Both the position numbers and the translations under genes were made by a program. Below, piece after piece: positions 8,495-16,128 of a stretch of DNA of 64,000 nucleotides. Numbering within the stretch: position 1 is the first letter of the stretch; each line of letters starts with the position of its first letter. The notes below the pieces were generated by a model, which was given only the letters and a program-made list of their open reading frames with translations, was not told the DNA's origin and did not search any database. This DNA is from Leuconostoc suionicum (lineage in GTDB: Bacteria > Bacillota > Bacilli > Lactobacillales > Lactobacillaceae), in the NCBI RefSeq assembly GCF_001891125.1, contig NZ_CP015247.1:762501-826500 (forward strand). The letters are read 5' to 3'.

Positions 8495-9454
8495 ATGGCA
8501 TCAACAAAAATGATTTTGGACTTGGATACTGGTGTTGATGATGCACTAGCTTTGGCTTTAGCTGTGTGTGATCCGCGAGTGGATTTAATTGGTGTGATCG
8601 CTTCTTATGGCAATACACTAATGAAAACTGCAGCACAAAATACATTAGATTTATTACATTTGCTACATGCTGACGAAGTACCGGTATACTTAGGTGAATC
8701 ACATGCTTCTACAGTTAATGATTTTGAGGTAATGCCTATATCGAAAGCTATTCATGGTGACAATGGCGTAGGGAATATCCTATTAGAAAAATCGCCACGA
8801 TCAATTGAAAAAGAAAGTGGCATTCAGTTCTTAATAAATATGGCTCATCAATACCAAGATGAATTAGTATATGTACCCACTGGGCCATTGACGAATTTAG
8901 CCAAAGCATTACAAATTGATCCAAAGATTGCAAAGTTGATTGGGAACACTACATTAATGGGTGGTGCTTTAACGGTTCCTGGCAATGTTACACCATTTAC
9001 AGAGGCAAATATTAATCAGGACCCGCAGGCCGCAGATCAAGTATTTACTGCTCAAGAACACTTGACAATGGTAGGCTTAGATGTGACTCTCCGTACGCTA
9101 CTGACAAAGGAACACACAAAAAAGTGGCGTGATTTAGGAACTAAAGCCGGTCAAACCTATGCTGATTTGATGGACTATTATATTGACGCTTATGATAATT
9201 TAGGTATTGACCATAGGGGAGCGGCCTTACATGATCCTTTAGCCGTTGCAGTAGCGATAGATCCAAGTTATGTTATGACAGTTTCATTAAATATGCGCGT
9301 GACTTACGATCAAAAAACGAAAGATTATGGCCGAACGATTGGCGATCGGGAGCGGTTACTTGAGCCGACAACAACAAAAGTGGCTGTTGGTGTAAAGTCT
9401 GAGCGCTTCGTACATGACTTCATGGATTTTATGATTGCAGTTTTAAAAAATTAA
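8495..9454 (+). CDS. Nucleoside hydrolase (IUNH family), second copy
   Basis: This 319-residue paralogue carries DLDTGVDDALALALAV (residues 8-23), VPTGPLTNLAKAL, LMGGALTVPGNVTPFTEAN and ALHDPLAVAVAID, all hallmark IUNH elements. It differs from its neighbour in the substrate loop. Its RBS (GAGGG) lies in the end of the upstream gene. It ends the nucleoside operon before a strong terminator. Released ribose would be phosphorylated by the ribokinase of the divergent operon under the same operator sequence. Confidence 0.9.
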   Translation: MASTKMILDLDTGVDDALALALAVCDPRVDLIGVIASYGNTLMKTAAQNTLDLLHLLHADEVPVYLGESHASTVNDFEVMPISKAIHGDNGVGNILLEKSPRSIEKESGIQFLINMAHQYQDELVYVPTGPLTNLAKALQIDPKIAKLIGNTTLMGGALTVPGNVTPFTEANINQDPQAADQVFTAQEHLTMVGLDVTLRTLLTKEHTKKWRDLGTKAGQTYADLMDYYIDAYDNLGIDHRGAALHDPLAVAVAIDPSYVMTVSLNMRVTYDQKTKDYGRTIGDRERLLEPTTTKVAVGVKSERFVHDFMDFMIAVLKN

Positions 9455-9462
9455 TAAAGTAG

Positions 9463-9511
9463 AAAGATGGCCATTACGATAAGTAATTTGTTGTAGGGGC
9501 CATCTTTTTTT
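9463..9511 (+). terminator. Terminator of the nucleoside operon
   Basis: AAAGATGGCC pairs with GGCCATCTTT across a roughly 25-base loop and is followed by seven Ts. It lies nine bases after the second hydrolase. Confidence 0.8.
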
Positions 9512-9576
9512 GTTTAGTTATTATATAATAGTGAGGTAATTCAATATTTATCAGAGAGATAGGGTGAGTGCTTGTT

Positions 9577-10851
9577 ATGAAAAACACATTGCAGAAAAAC
9601 AACGTTAAATCTGATCAGAGTAAACATCAGTTAATGATTTTAATTGGTGAAACAGTTCTGATTGGCATTGTCGTTGGCCTCAGTTCTCTTTTTTTAGGGC
9701 TTTTATTAGAGTATGTTGAACAATTATTTTTGGGCTATGAAGAAACTGTTCGGCAACCAGCTCCTACCGGAACAGTACCTGTCCGCCGATTATTTTCAGT
9801 GTTTATCGGTAGTGTGATTGCTGCTGTTATTTGGTGGTTTTTAAGAACAAAGACAAAACCAACGGTGGGCATTACTAAAGCATTGTCGGGCGAGAAGATG
9901 CCTTTTTGGCAAACTATCCTTCATGTCATGACACAAATATTTTATGTAGGTACTGGTGGTTCAGTGGGACGTGAGCTCGCTCCACGAGAAGCCGGCGCTA
10001 TGCTTGCCCAAAAAGTAGCATCTGCGTTTGAAAAATTGAACCTGCCTCAGTTATCTAGTGATGATCGTAAATTACTAATTGCATCAGCCGCAGGCGCTGG
10101 TTTTGCAGGAATATACATTGCGCCAATAACTGGAATGTTTTTTTGTACTGAAATTTTATTAAAAAAAATGACGGTACGTACAGTTGCTGTCAGCTTAAGT
10201 ATGTCAACGATTGCAATGCTTATTGGGTCAATTGCCAAAGGATTTAAGCCATATTACTTAGTTGGGGACGCAAAATTGTCAGTAGCCACTTTGCTGGTGG
10301 TGTTAGTGATTGCACCATTATGTGGTATTGCTGGGGCATTATTTCGAAAGTTATGCCAATGGGCAGAAAAAAATCAAACACGCAAGAATAACATTCTGTG
10401 GCAATTGCCTGCGATGGGATTGACCACGGGACTGATTTCCATAATATTTCCAGAAGTGATGGGAAATGGTCGGTCATTAGCACAAGTGGCTATCAACAGC
10501 GCAGGATTTCTTTCTGTCAGTTTATTGCTATTGGGTGCTTTAACAAAAATGGTGGTTACCGTATTGACTATTCGATTTGGTGCTGCTGGAGGGACTTTGA
10601 CCCCCGCAATTGCCATCGGGTCAGTCCTAGGAGCATTTATTGGTAGTCTTTTATTTTATTTGGTTCCAGGTATTCCAATGTGGGAAGTAGCTATACTAGG
10701 TGCTGCCACGTTACTTGCCGCCTCACAACAAGCACCGTTAATGGCCTTATTTATGATATTTGAAATTTGTCATTTGAATTATGCAATGTTATTACCACTC
10801 GGTCTGGGCGTTTTAATATCAATTGTTGTCTCGCGAAAAGTATTGAGTTAG
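9577..10851 (+). CDS. ClC-family anion channel/antiporter
   Basis: The 424-residue polytopic protein belongs to the voltage-gated chloride channel fold. Visible motifs are GTGGSVGRELAPREAGA (the GxxGRE filter segment with the external gating Glu), ASAAGAGFAGIYIAPITGMFFCTEILL, GAAGGTLTPAIAIGSVLGA and LLAASQQAPLMALFMIFEI. Both the gating Glu and a Glu at the position of the internal proton Glu (FCTEI) seem present, so anion/proton exchange is plausible. ATG at 9577 is preferred over GTG at 9568 because AGGGTGAG sits about 8 bases before it. It has no C-terminal CBS domains. Monocistronic; the ion carried is not determined. Confidence 0.88.
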   Translation: MKNTLQKNNVKSDQSKHQLMILIGETVLIGIVVGLSSLFLGLLLEYVEQLFLGYEETVRQPAPTGTVPVRRLFSVFIGSVIAAVIWWFLRTKTKPTVGITKALSGEKMPFWQTILHVMTQIFYVGTGGSVGRELAPREAGAMLAQKVASAFEKLNLPQLSSDDRKLLIASAAGAGFAGIYIAPITGMFFCTEILLKKMTVRTVAVSLSMSTIAMLIGSIAKGFKPYYLVGDAKLSVATLLVVLVIAPLCGIAGALFRKLCQWAEKNQTRKNNILWQLPAMGLTTGLISIIFPEVMGNGRSLAQVAINSAGFLSVSLLLLGALTKMVVTVLTIRFGAAGGTLTPAIAIGSVLGAFIGSLLFYLVPGIPMWEVAILGAATLLAASQQAPLMALFMIFEICHLNYAMLLPLGLGVLISIVVSRKVLS

Positions 10852-10879
10852 TTCAACTGATTTTATATATGTTTATATC

Positions 10880-10911
10880 AAAAAAGACTGGAGGTTTTTC
10901 CAGTCTTTTTT
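10880..10911. terminator. Bidirectional terminator between clc and kdsD-like genes
   Basis: AAAAAGACTGGA and TCCAGTCTTTTT form a stem of at least 12 bp around a short loop, with A and T runs on the two sides. It serves two convergent genes. Confidence 0.85.
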
Positions 10912-10926
10912 GGTACAAAGCAAATA

Positions 10927-11883
10927 TCATTCCAGTACATCATGAATGGTGACCACACCGACAACTTTTTTATCCTTATCCAAAACAACCAAGTTGGAAA
11001 TATTATAGTTGGCCATTTTTCTCCAGGCTTCACGATTTCTTTTGTTTTCACTAATGCTAATGAAACCTTGTGTCATGTAATCTTTTGCTGTTGATCCTTT
11101 GACTTTACTGATATTGAGGAATTTTTTTCGAATATCGCCATCAGTAATAATACCAATCACATTTTCTTGTTCATCTTTGACTAAGGTAATACCAATCCCG
11201 TAGTCACTGATACGGTAGATTACCTCATTGATTGAAGTGTCGACATGAACATAAGGAATCTTAGTGTGCATTGAGTTTTTAACGTTTTGAAGCAAAATTT
11301 TTCCAATGGAGCCGCCAGGATGGTACATTGCGAAGCTTTCGCGATCAAACTCTTTGGCAGTTTCGATGGCAACTAGCAAAGCATCTCCCATGACAAGTGT
11401 GGCTGTGGTTGAACTAGTTGGAGCTAACTTTGTGATATCGGCTTCTTCAGCAACATCAATTGAGAGCACAATATCTGTATTTTTTGCGAGAGTCGAATCT
11501 TCAGAACCTGTCAAGGCAATAGTTGCTAATTCGTTGTTATGGATATTTTGTAGCGCTGACAGGGCTTGGAGTACTTCTTGTGTTTCACCACTGTTGGATA
11601 TGAATATAACAACGTCATCAGATGATACACGTCCCAAATCACCATGATAAGCTGTTCCTGCATCAATATAGAAACTTGCCAAGCCTACTGAAGAAAATGA
11701 AGCAGCAATTTTATCAGCGATGATACCAGATTTTCCAATGCCGATAAATATAACGCGACCCTTGGTAGATAAAATTTTATCTACTGCTTCATCAAATGAT
11801 TTACCCAGTGAACTTTTGACGCGATTCAGTGCTTCTATCTCAGCATCAAATGTTTTCTTTGCGTCTTCATAATAAACCTTCAT
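10927..11883 (-). CDS. kdsD: D-arabinose 5-phosphate isomerase (KpsF/GutQ family)
   Basis: The roughly 318-residue protein has an N-terminal SIS sugar-isomerase domain (GIGKSGIIADKIAASFSSVG, AYHGDLG, FISNSGET) and two C-terminal CBS repeats (about 205-318), exactly the KdsD/KpsF/GutQ layout. It converts ribulose 5-phosphate to arabinose 5-phosphate, the substrate of KdsA. It overlaps the kdsA 3' end by 17 bases; an ATG two codons earlier (11889) is possible. The pairing with kdsA argues for Kdo-8-phosphate formation and against GutQ-like sugar alcohol use. A Gram-positive without lipopolysaccharide makes this noteworthy. Confidence 0.88.
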   Translation of the reverse strand: MKVYYEDAKKTFDAEIEALNRVKSSLGKSFDEAVDKILSTKGRVIFIGIGKSGIIADKIAASFSSVGLASFYIDAGTAYHGDLGRVSSDDVVIFISNSGETQEVLQALSALQNIHNNELATIALTGSEDSTLAKNTDIVLSIDVAEEADITKLAPTSSTTATLVMGDALLVAIETAKEFDRESFAMYHPGGSIGKILLQNVKNSMHTKIPYVHVDTSINEVIYRISDYGIGITLVKDEQENVIGIITDGDIRKKFLNISKVKGSTAKDYMTQGFISISENKRNREAWRKMANYNISNLVVLDKDKKVVGVVTIHDVLE

Positions 11884-12718
11884 GATCATAAACCGCCTTC
11901 ATCTTGAGATTTTGATGGAAGAGGTCGTTAGCTACCTCTAAGATTGGACGTATTTTGGAAAGATACAATTGACTATCCTGATCAGAAATAGCCTTTGGGG
12001 GGGTGGGATGTACTTCTGCAAAGATGCCAGCGACACCAATCGTTAAGGCTGCGCGCATCAATGGGAATGCATAATCTCTATTACCACCCGAATGGTTACC
12101 ATAACCACTAGGTATTTGGATAGAGTGAGTAGCATCGTAGATGATAGGAAAATTGGTCTCGCGCATTTGAATCAGACTGGTCATATCAACTACGAGCTGA
12201 TGATAACCAAACATACTACCACGCTCAGTAACTAAAATATGTTTGTTGGTTTCTTCAACCTTATGCACAGCACTTTGAATATCTTCTGGTGCCATGAATT
12301 GAGCTTTTTTAATATTAACAACACGACCAGTTTTGGCAGCGGCAATTAAGAGGTCAGTTTGTCGGCTTAAATAGGCAGGAATCTGTAATACATCAGCGAC
12401 CTTTGCGACTGGTTCGCATTGGTAAGATTCGTGAACATCAGTAACGATAGGGACATTGTAAGTCTCTTTTATTTTTTTCAGAATTTCAAGGCCATGAGCC
12501 ATTCCTGCACCACGATCAGATTCAAGTGAACTACGATTGGCCTTATCGAATGATGATTTGAAAACAAAGTTGATACCCAATTCGTCAGTAATTTCTTTTA
12601 ATTTTTCGGCAACCTCAGCACATGTTTCATATGATTCAATTGCGCATGGACCAGCTAACAGCGTTAGCTTATCATCCGAAAAATTGTACTCTTGGAAAAC
12701 TTCACTAATTTTTGTCAT
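11867..12718 (-). CDS. kdsA: 3-deoxy-8-phosphooctulonate (Kdo-8-P) synthase
   Basis: This 283-residue enzyme would condense arabinose 5-phosphate with phosphoenolpyruvate. Family motifs are LLAGPCAIES near residue 20, FKSSFDKANRSS, GLEILKKIKETYNVPIVTDVHE, DVLQIPAYLSRQTDLL, NIKKAQFMAPEDI, YDATHSIQ and AEVHPTPPKAISD. The start at 12718 is set by AGGAG seven bases upstream; longer in-frame openings run back to 12775 but lack an RBS. Length is typical. It heads a two-gene operon with the isomerase. No kdsC, kdsB or transferase gene is in the window. Confidence 0.92.
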   Translation of the reverse strand: MTKISEVFQEYNFSDDKLTLLAGPCAIESYETCAEVAEKLKEITDELGINFVFKSSFDKANRSSLESDRGAGMAHGLEILKKIKETYNVPIVTDVHESYQCEPVAKVADVLQIPAYLSRQTDLLIAAAKTGRVVNIKKAQFMAPEDIQSAVHKVEETNKHILVTERGSMFGYHQLVVDMTSLIQMRETNFPIIYDATHSIQIPSGYGNHSGGNRDYAFPLMRAALTIGVAGIFAEVHPTPPKAISDQDSQLYLSKIRPILEVANDLFHQNLKMKAVYDHEGLL

Positions 12719-12913
12719 AATATATCTCCTTATCATAGATACAAACGATGCACATATCTTTGCTGTATGTGCCACGAGCCCAAGTATTGAGTGAAGATGC
12801 CTTGGTAAACTTATTGTAGCATTTTTGAATTTAGAAGTAGTAAAAAAAGACTTTTCAAGTTTTAAGGAAACAAACGAGAACGACTGCCGCTTTGGAACAA
12901 AGCAGTGGACTAA

Positions 12914-12940
12914 ATAATAATTATGAGAGATAATAATTGT
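12914..12940. promoter_or_regulatory. Two Fur-family-like boxes upstream of the Fur/Zur gene
   Basis: ATAATAATTAT (12914-12924, a perfect palindrome with central A) and ATAATAATTGT (12930-12940) are closely spaced, 36 bases before the regulator start. The TAATNATTA core resembles Zur and PerR boxes, so autoregulation is possible. They are weaker than the boxes at 13491-13535. The rest of 12719-12975 contains the divergent kdsA upstream region and a small hairpin (about 12750-12772). Confidence 0.45.
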
Positions 12941-12975
12941 TAAGTAAATTTGATGAATAATGAAAGTGTAATACT

Positions 12976-13425
12976 ATGACAGACGAAGAGACACAATACA
13001 AAAAAGGGTTGAATATCTTACAAAATAGCGAATTTCGTGTAACGAAACAACGCAAAGATCTCCTCAAATACTTATCAAAATTTGAATCACAATACGTCTC
13101 AGTGACTGATGTCGATAACTTTATGCAACAACTGTATCCTAATGTTAGCCATACAACAACTTATCGTAACATCAAAGAATTCTCTGAGCTGGGCATCGTT
13201 GAACAACGTTCTGAAAATGGTCAGCTGAATGTCAAGTTCCAATGTGACTTTGTTTCGCCACAACATGGCCACTTTTTTTGTCAAAATTGTCACCGGGTGA
13301 TAAAAATAGATTCAAGTTTGTCTCCTGCATTAAAAGAATCATTGAAAGAATTTTTGGTATTAAACATAAAATTGGAATTGTTTGGTTTGTGTGACCGGTG
13401 TCAGCAAAATAGCAAAACAGCATGA
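12976..13425 (+). CDS. zur: Fur-family metalloregulator, probably Zur
   Basis: The 149-residue protein has the Fur winged-helix domain (RVTKQRKDLLKYLS, HTTTYRNIKEFSELGIVEQR) and the metal-binding C-terminal part, with HGHFFCQNCHRVIKID and LFGLCDRC forming the two CxxC structural zinc pairs. The downstream neighbours are a zinc-type ABC transporter whose promoter carries two perfect boxes with the GTAATNATTAC core known for Zur in Firmicutes, so zinc is the likely co-repressor. PerR or Fur identity cannot be strictly excluded. A terminator separates it from the transporter. Confidence 0.82.
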   Translation: MTDEETQYKKGLNILQNSEFRVTKQRKDLLKYLSKFESQYVSVTDVDNFMQQLYPNVSHTTTYRNIKEFSELGIVEQRSENGQLNVKFQCDFVSPQHGHFFCQNCHRVIKIDSSLSPALKESLKEFLVLNIKLELFGLCDRCQQNSKTA

Positions 13426-13445
13426 CATTAAGTTACCTTATTTAT

Positions 13446-13486
13446 AAAAAAGCAACTATATTTTTACAATATAGTTGCTTTTTTTC
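13446..13486 (+). terminator. Terminator after zur
   Basis: AAAAGCAACTATAT pairs with ATATAGTTGCTTTT and is followed by a T-run. It separates the regulator from the transporter promoter. Confidence 0.85.
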
Positions 13487-13490
13487 TTTT

Positions 13491-13539
13491 AAAGTAATCA
13501 TTACTTTTTGTTGACTTTAATAGTAATGATTACTATAAT
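13491..13539 (+). promoter_or_regulatory. Zinc-transporter promoter bracketed by two Zur boxes
   Basis: TTGACT (13511-13516), 17 bases, TATAAT (13534-13539) is a near-perfect promoter. AAAGTAATCATTACTTT (13491-13507) is a perfect palindrome just upstream of the -35, and TAGTAATGATTACTA (13521-13535) is another in the spacer reaching the -10. Both share the AGTAATNATTACT core. This arrangement would give tight repression by the neighbouring Fur-family protein. Confidence 0.85.
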
Positions 13540-13656
13540 AAGAAAGAAATATTTTTAACATTAATAGAGAGAAGGCAGTTCTTATGTTTCAAACTTAAAC
13601 AAAACGTTTATCTCAACATAAATTTTAGAATAGATGAGAAAGTAGGAAATAGAATT

Positions 13657-14547
13657 ATGAAACAAAAGTATTTTTTTGGTAGTGTGATTGGCGTTGTTTT
13701 AGCGCTTTTCGTATTTGTTGTTGCTAACGGCACAGTGAGAGCTGATACAAAAAATATCCAAGTAGTTTCCTCAGTTGATTTCTATGGTGAAGCAGCTGAA
13801 AAAGTATTGGGTCAGTATGGTACAGTTAAATCGGTCATTACGAACCCTAATGTTGATCCACATGACTATGAACCAAGCGCCAAAGTTGCTACAGAAGTTT
13901 CCAAGGCTGATTTAGTTGTATACAATGGCATTGGTTATGACTCTTGGATGACTAAGCTAGCAAAAAATGCAAATGTTAAATCTGTTCGAGTTGGTGAAGA
14001 TATTTTAGGTAAGAAAAATGGTGATAATCCTCACCTATGGTATCAAAGCCAAACCATGCCTAAACTCGCAAACTACTTGGCTGACAAGTTTTCAAAAATA
14101 GATCCTAAACATAAGGCTGCTTTTAAAGCAAATGCTAAAAAATATATTGCGAGCTTGGAGCCTATTCAAACAAAAATAAAAGAATTAAAAAAGAATTCAG
14201 ATAATAAGTTAGTTGATGTAAGTGAACCGGTTTTTGATTACGCTTTGGAAGAGCTAGGGTATTCTGAAAACAATACACACTTTTCTAAGTCTGTTGAAGA
14301 TGGTACAGACCCATCACCCAAAGATATCAAGGCAATGCAAGATGATATTAAAAATAAAAAAATCAGCTTCTTTGTTCAAAACACGCAAGCAACTGACAAA
14401 ACAGTTGGGCAGTTAGTAAAGTTAGCAAAGAAACATAATGTACCGGTATTAAATGTTACTGAAACAATGCCTAAGGGTAAAAACTACAAACAATGGATGT
14501 TGAGTCAGTATAAGCAGTTAGAAAAAATCCAAAAATCAGAACAGTAG
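13657..14547 (+). CDS. Zinc (metal) ABC transporter substrate-binding protein
   Basis: This 296-residue cluster 9 (ZnuA/AdcA-type) binding protein has metal-ligand motifs NVDPHDYEPS, YNGIGYDSWM, GDNPHLWYQ and a late Glu/Asp region (VEDGTDPSPKD). The N-terminus has a hydrophobic signal segment (residues about 5-23), but no cysteine anywhere near it, so the lipobox usual for Gram-positive binding proteins is missing; cleavage after a VRA-D site or retention as a membrane anchor is possible. No His-rich loop is seen. It is first in an operon with an ATPase and a permease, under two Zur-type boxes. Confidence 0.87.
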   Translation: MKQKYFFGSVIGVVLALFVFVVANGTVRADTKNIQVVSSVDFYGEAAEKVLGQYGTVKSVITNPNVDPHDYEPSAKVATEVSKADLVVYNGIGYDSWMTKLAKNANVKSVRVGEDILGKKNGDNPHLWYQSQTMPKLANYLADKFSKIDPKHKAAFKANAKKYIASLEPIQTKIKELKKNSDNKLVDVSEPVFDYALEELGYSENNTHFSKSVEDGTDPSPKDIKAMQDDIKNKKISFFVQNTQATDKTVGQLVKLAKKHNVPVLNVTETMPKGKNYKQWMLSQYKQLEKIQKSEQ

Positions 14548-14554
14548 TTATCAT

Positions 14555-15241
14555 ATGATTGAGAAAATTTTAGAAGTTAAACAGTTGGATGTTGAAGTGC
14601 CAGGAAGTCTATTAATTCGGCAACTTTCTTTTTCAACCTACTCAGGGGCATTATTATGCATCACCGGCGATAACGGGGTTGGCAAGACAACTCTAATTAA
14701 TTATTTACTAAAGGCAGCAAGAGACAAAAATAGTTATCAATCAGAAATTCATTTGCACATTAAATTTGATGACATTCAATTAGTACCACAATTTAGAGAT
14801 ATTGATGCGGAGTATCCGCTAAGCGTAAAGGATTTTATAGTGTTGAATTTGACTCATCCTCTGACGCCTTGGCTAACTCCCTCAGAAAAGAAACACTTAG
14901 AAAAAATTATATCTGTAACTAATTTAAACGAGATTAAGAATCGTGCTTTAGGTCGTGTTTCAGGTGGCGAAAAGCAGCGTGCCTATTTGGCACAAGCATT
15001 AATGGCCAATCCGAAGATGTTAATTTTAGATGAAAGCACCTCTAATTTGGATTATGAATCGCGGATTGATCTTTTGAAACTAGTTAAAAAAGTTATTGCA
15101 CAAGAACAGTTAGCTGTTATTTTCATTACACATGATCCGGAGTTGGTTAGTTTGTTTGGTGATTATGAACTGCACATTAGTAATCACCACGGTGAAATGA
15201 ACGAATTGCGCTCTTCCTCAGAAGGGGGTACGCATGTTTAA
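14555..15241 (+). CDS. Zinc ABC transporter ATP-binding protein
   Basis: The 228-residue ATPase has Walker A GDNGVGKTTL (about residues 37-46), signature VSGGEKQR, Walker B MLILDEST and the switch FITHD. It energises import through the adjacent permease. Only a weak Shine-Dalgarno precedes the ATG, which lies seven bases after the binding-protein stop, suggesting coupling. Its end overlaps the permease start by eight bases. Confidence 0.88.
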   Translation: MIEKILEVKQLDVEVPGSLLIRQLSFSTYSGALLCITGDNGVGKTTLINYLLKAARDKNSYQSEIHLHIKFDDIQLVPQFRDIDAEYPLSVKDFIVLNLTHPLTPWLTPSEKKHLEKIISVTNLNEIKNRALGRVSGGEKQRAYLAQALMANPKMLILDESTSNLDYESRIDLLKLVKKVIAQEQLAVIFITHDPELVSLFGDYELHISNHHGEMNELRSSSEGGTHV

Positions 15242-16034
15242 TTATCCGTTTATGCAGTATGCGTTCATAGCAAGTTTTTTTATATCAATTATTTGTGCAG
15301 TTGTTGGTGTTTTCGTTGTGGCACGCAAAACATCCTTTTATGTACATACTTTATCTGAAATTAGTTTTTCAGGTGCAAGTTTTGCTATTTTTGCTGGGAT
15401 ATCACCCATTGGGGGCATGCTATTATTTACGATACTAAGTTCAATATTTGTTTCTCTCGCAGGTAACCGGTTGAGCCAACGGGAATCTTCTATTAGTGTT
15501 TTTTCAGCTATATTCATTGGATTGGGTGTTTTATTTTTGTCTCTGTCCAATAAGCAGTCTAGTTATGCCACTAACATTTTATTTGGTAGTATTGTTGGTA
15601 TTAGCCAAGAAAATCTATACGAGCTATTAGTTTTAATTATCGTTATTTTATTAATCACGCTATTAATGTATCGAAAACTCAAGTATATATCTTTTGATAC
15701 AATCGGTTCTGATTTGAATGCTAAAGGTACCGTCTGGATTTCTTTACTATTCTTAATATTAGTGGCATGTACTGTCAGTGTGACCGCGCAAATTGTTGGA
15801 TCATTATTGATATTTTCTTTGTTAACGGTTCCTGCATCATCTGCCAAGTACATTGTTAGGTCTGTCCATCATATGATATTGCTTTCGTTTGTGTTTGCAT
15901 TGTTTGGCACCTGGATGGGATTGTACTTGAGCTATATTAGTAATTGGCCTGTGAGTTTCTTTATCACCATTATTGAAGGTGCTATTTATTGTCTATCCTT
16001 GTTATATTATAAAATAAATACGTTACATCGTTAA
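15234..16034 (+). CDS. Zinc ABC transporter permease
   Basis: The 266-residue protein has about eight transmembrane helices and the ABC-3 family features ARKTSFYVHTLSEISFSGASFAIF and a C-terminal GSLLIFSLLTVPASSAKYI segment. A strong RBS (AAGGGGG) lies within the end of the ATPase gene. It completes the binding protein-ATPase-permease set and probably acts in high-affinity zinc uptake. Confidence 0.88.
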   Translation: MFNYPFMQYAFIASFFISIICAVVGVFVVARKTSFYVHTLSEISFSGASFAIFAGISPIGGMLLFTILSSIFVSLAGNRLSQRESSISVFSAIFIGLGVLFLSLSNKQSSYATNILFGSIVGISQENLYELLVLIIVILLITLLMYRKLKYISFDTIGSDLNAKGTVWISLLFLILVACTVSVTAQIVGSLLIFSLLTVPASSAKYIVRSVHHMILLSFVFALFGTWMGLYLSYISNWPVSFFITIIEGAIYCLSLLYYKINTLHR

Positions 16035-16128
16035 TCATTGAGCGAGTATATTGTTTGCCATAAATATTTGCCTGAACTATAATTGCCATAACTGATATAG
16101 GAAGAGCCCTAAAATTGGAGGAAATTTT

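Noticed and set aside
13584-13598. Five-codon ORF (MFQT) in the leader of the zinc-transporter operon
   Set aside because: It has a moderate RBS but is too short to support; no attenuator hairpin is linked to it.
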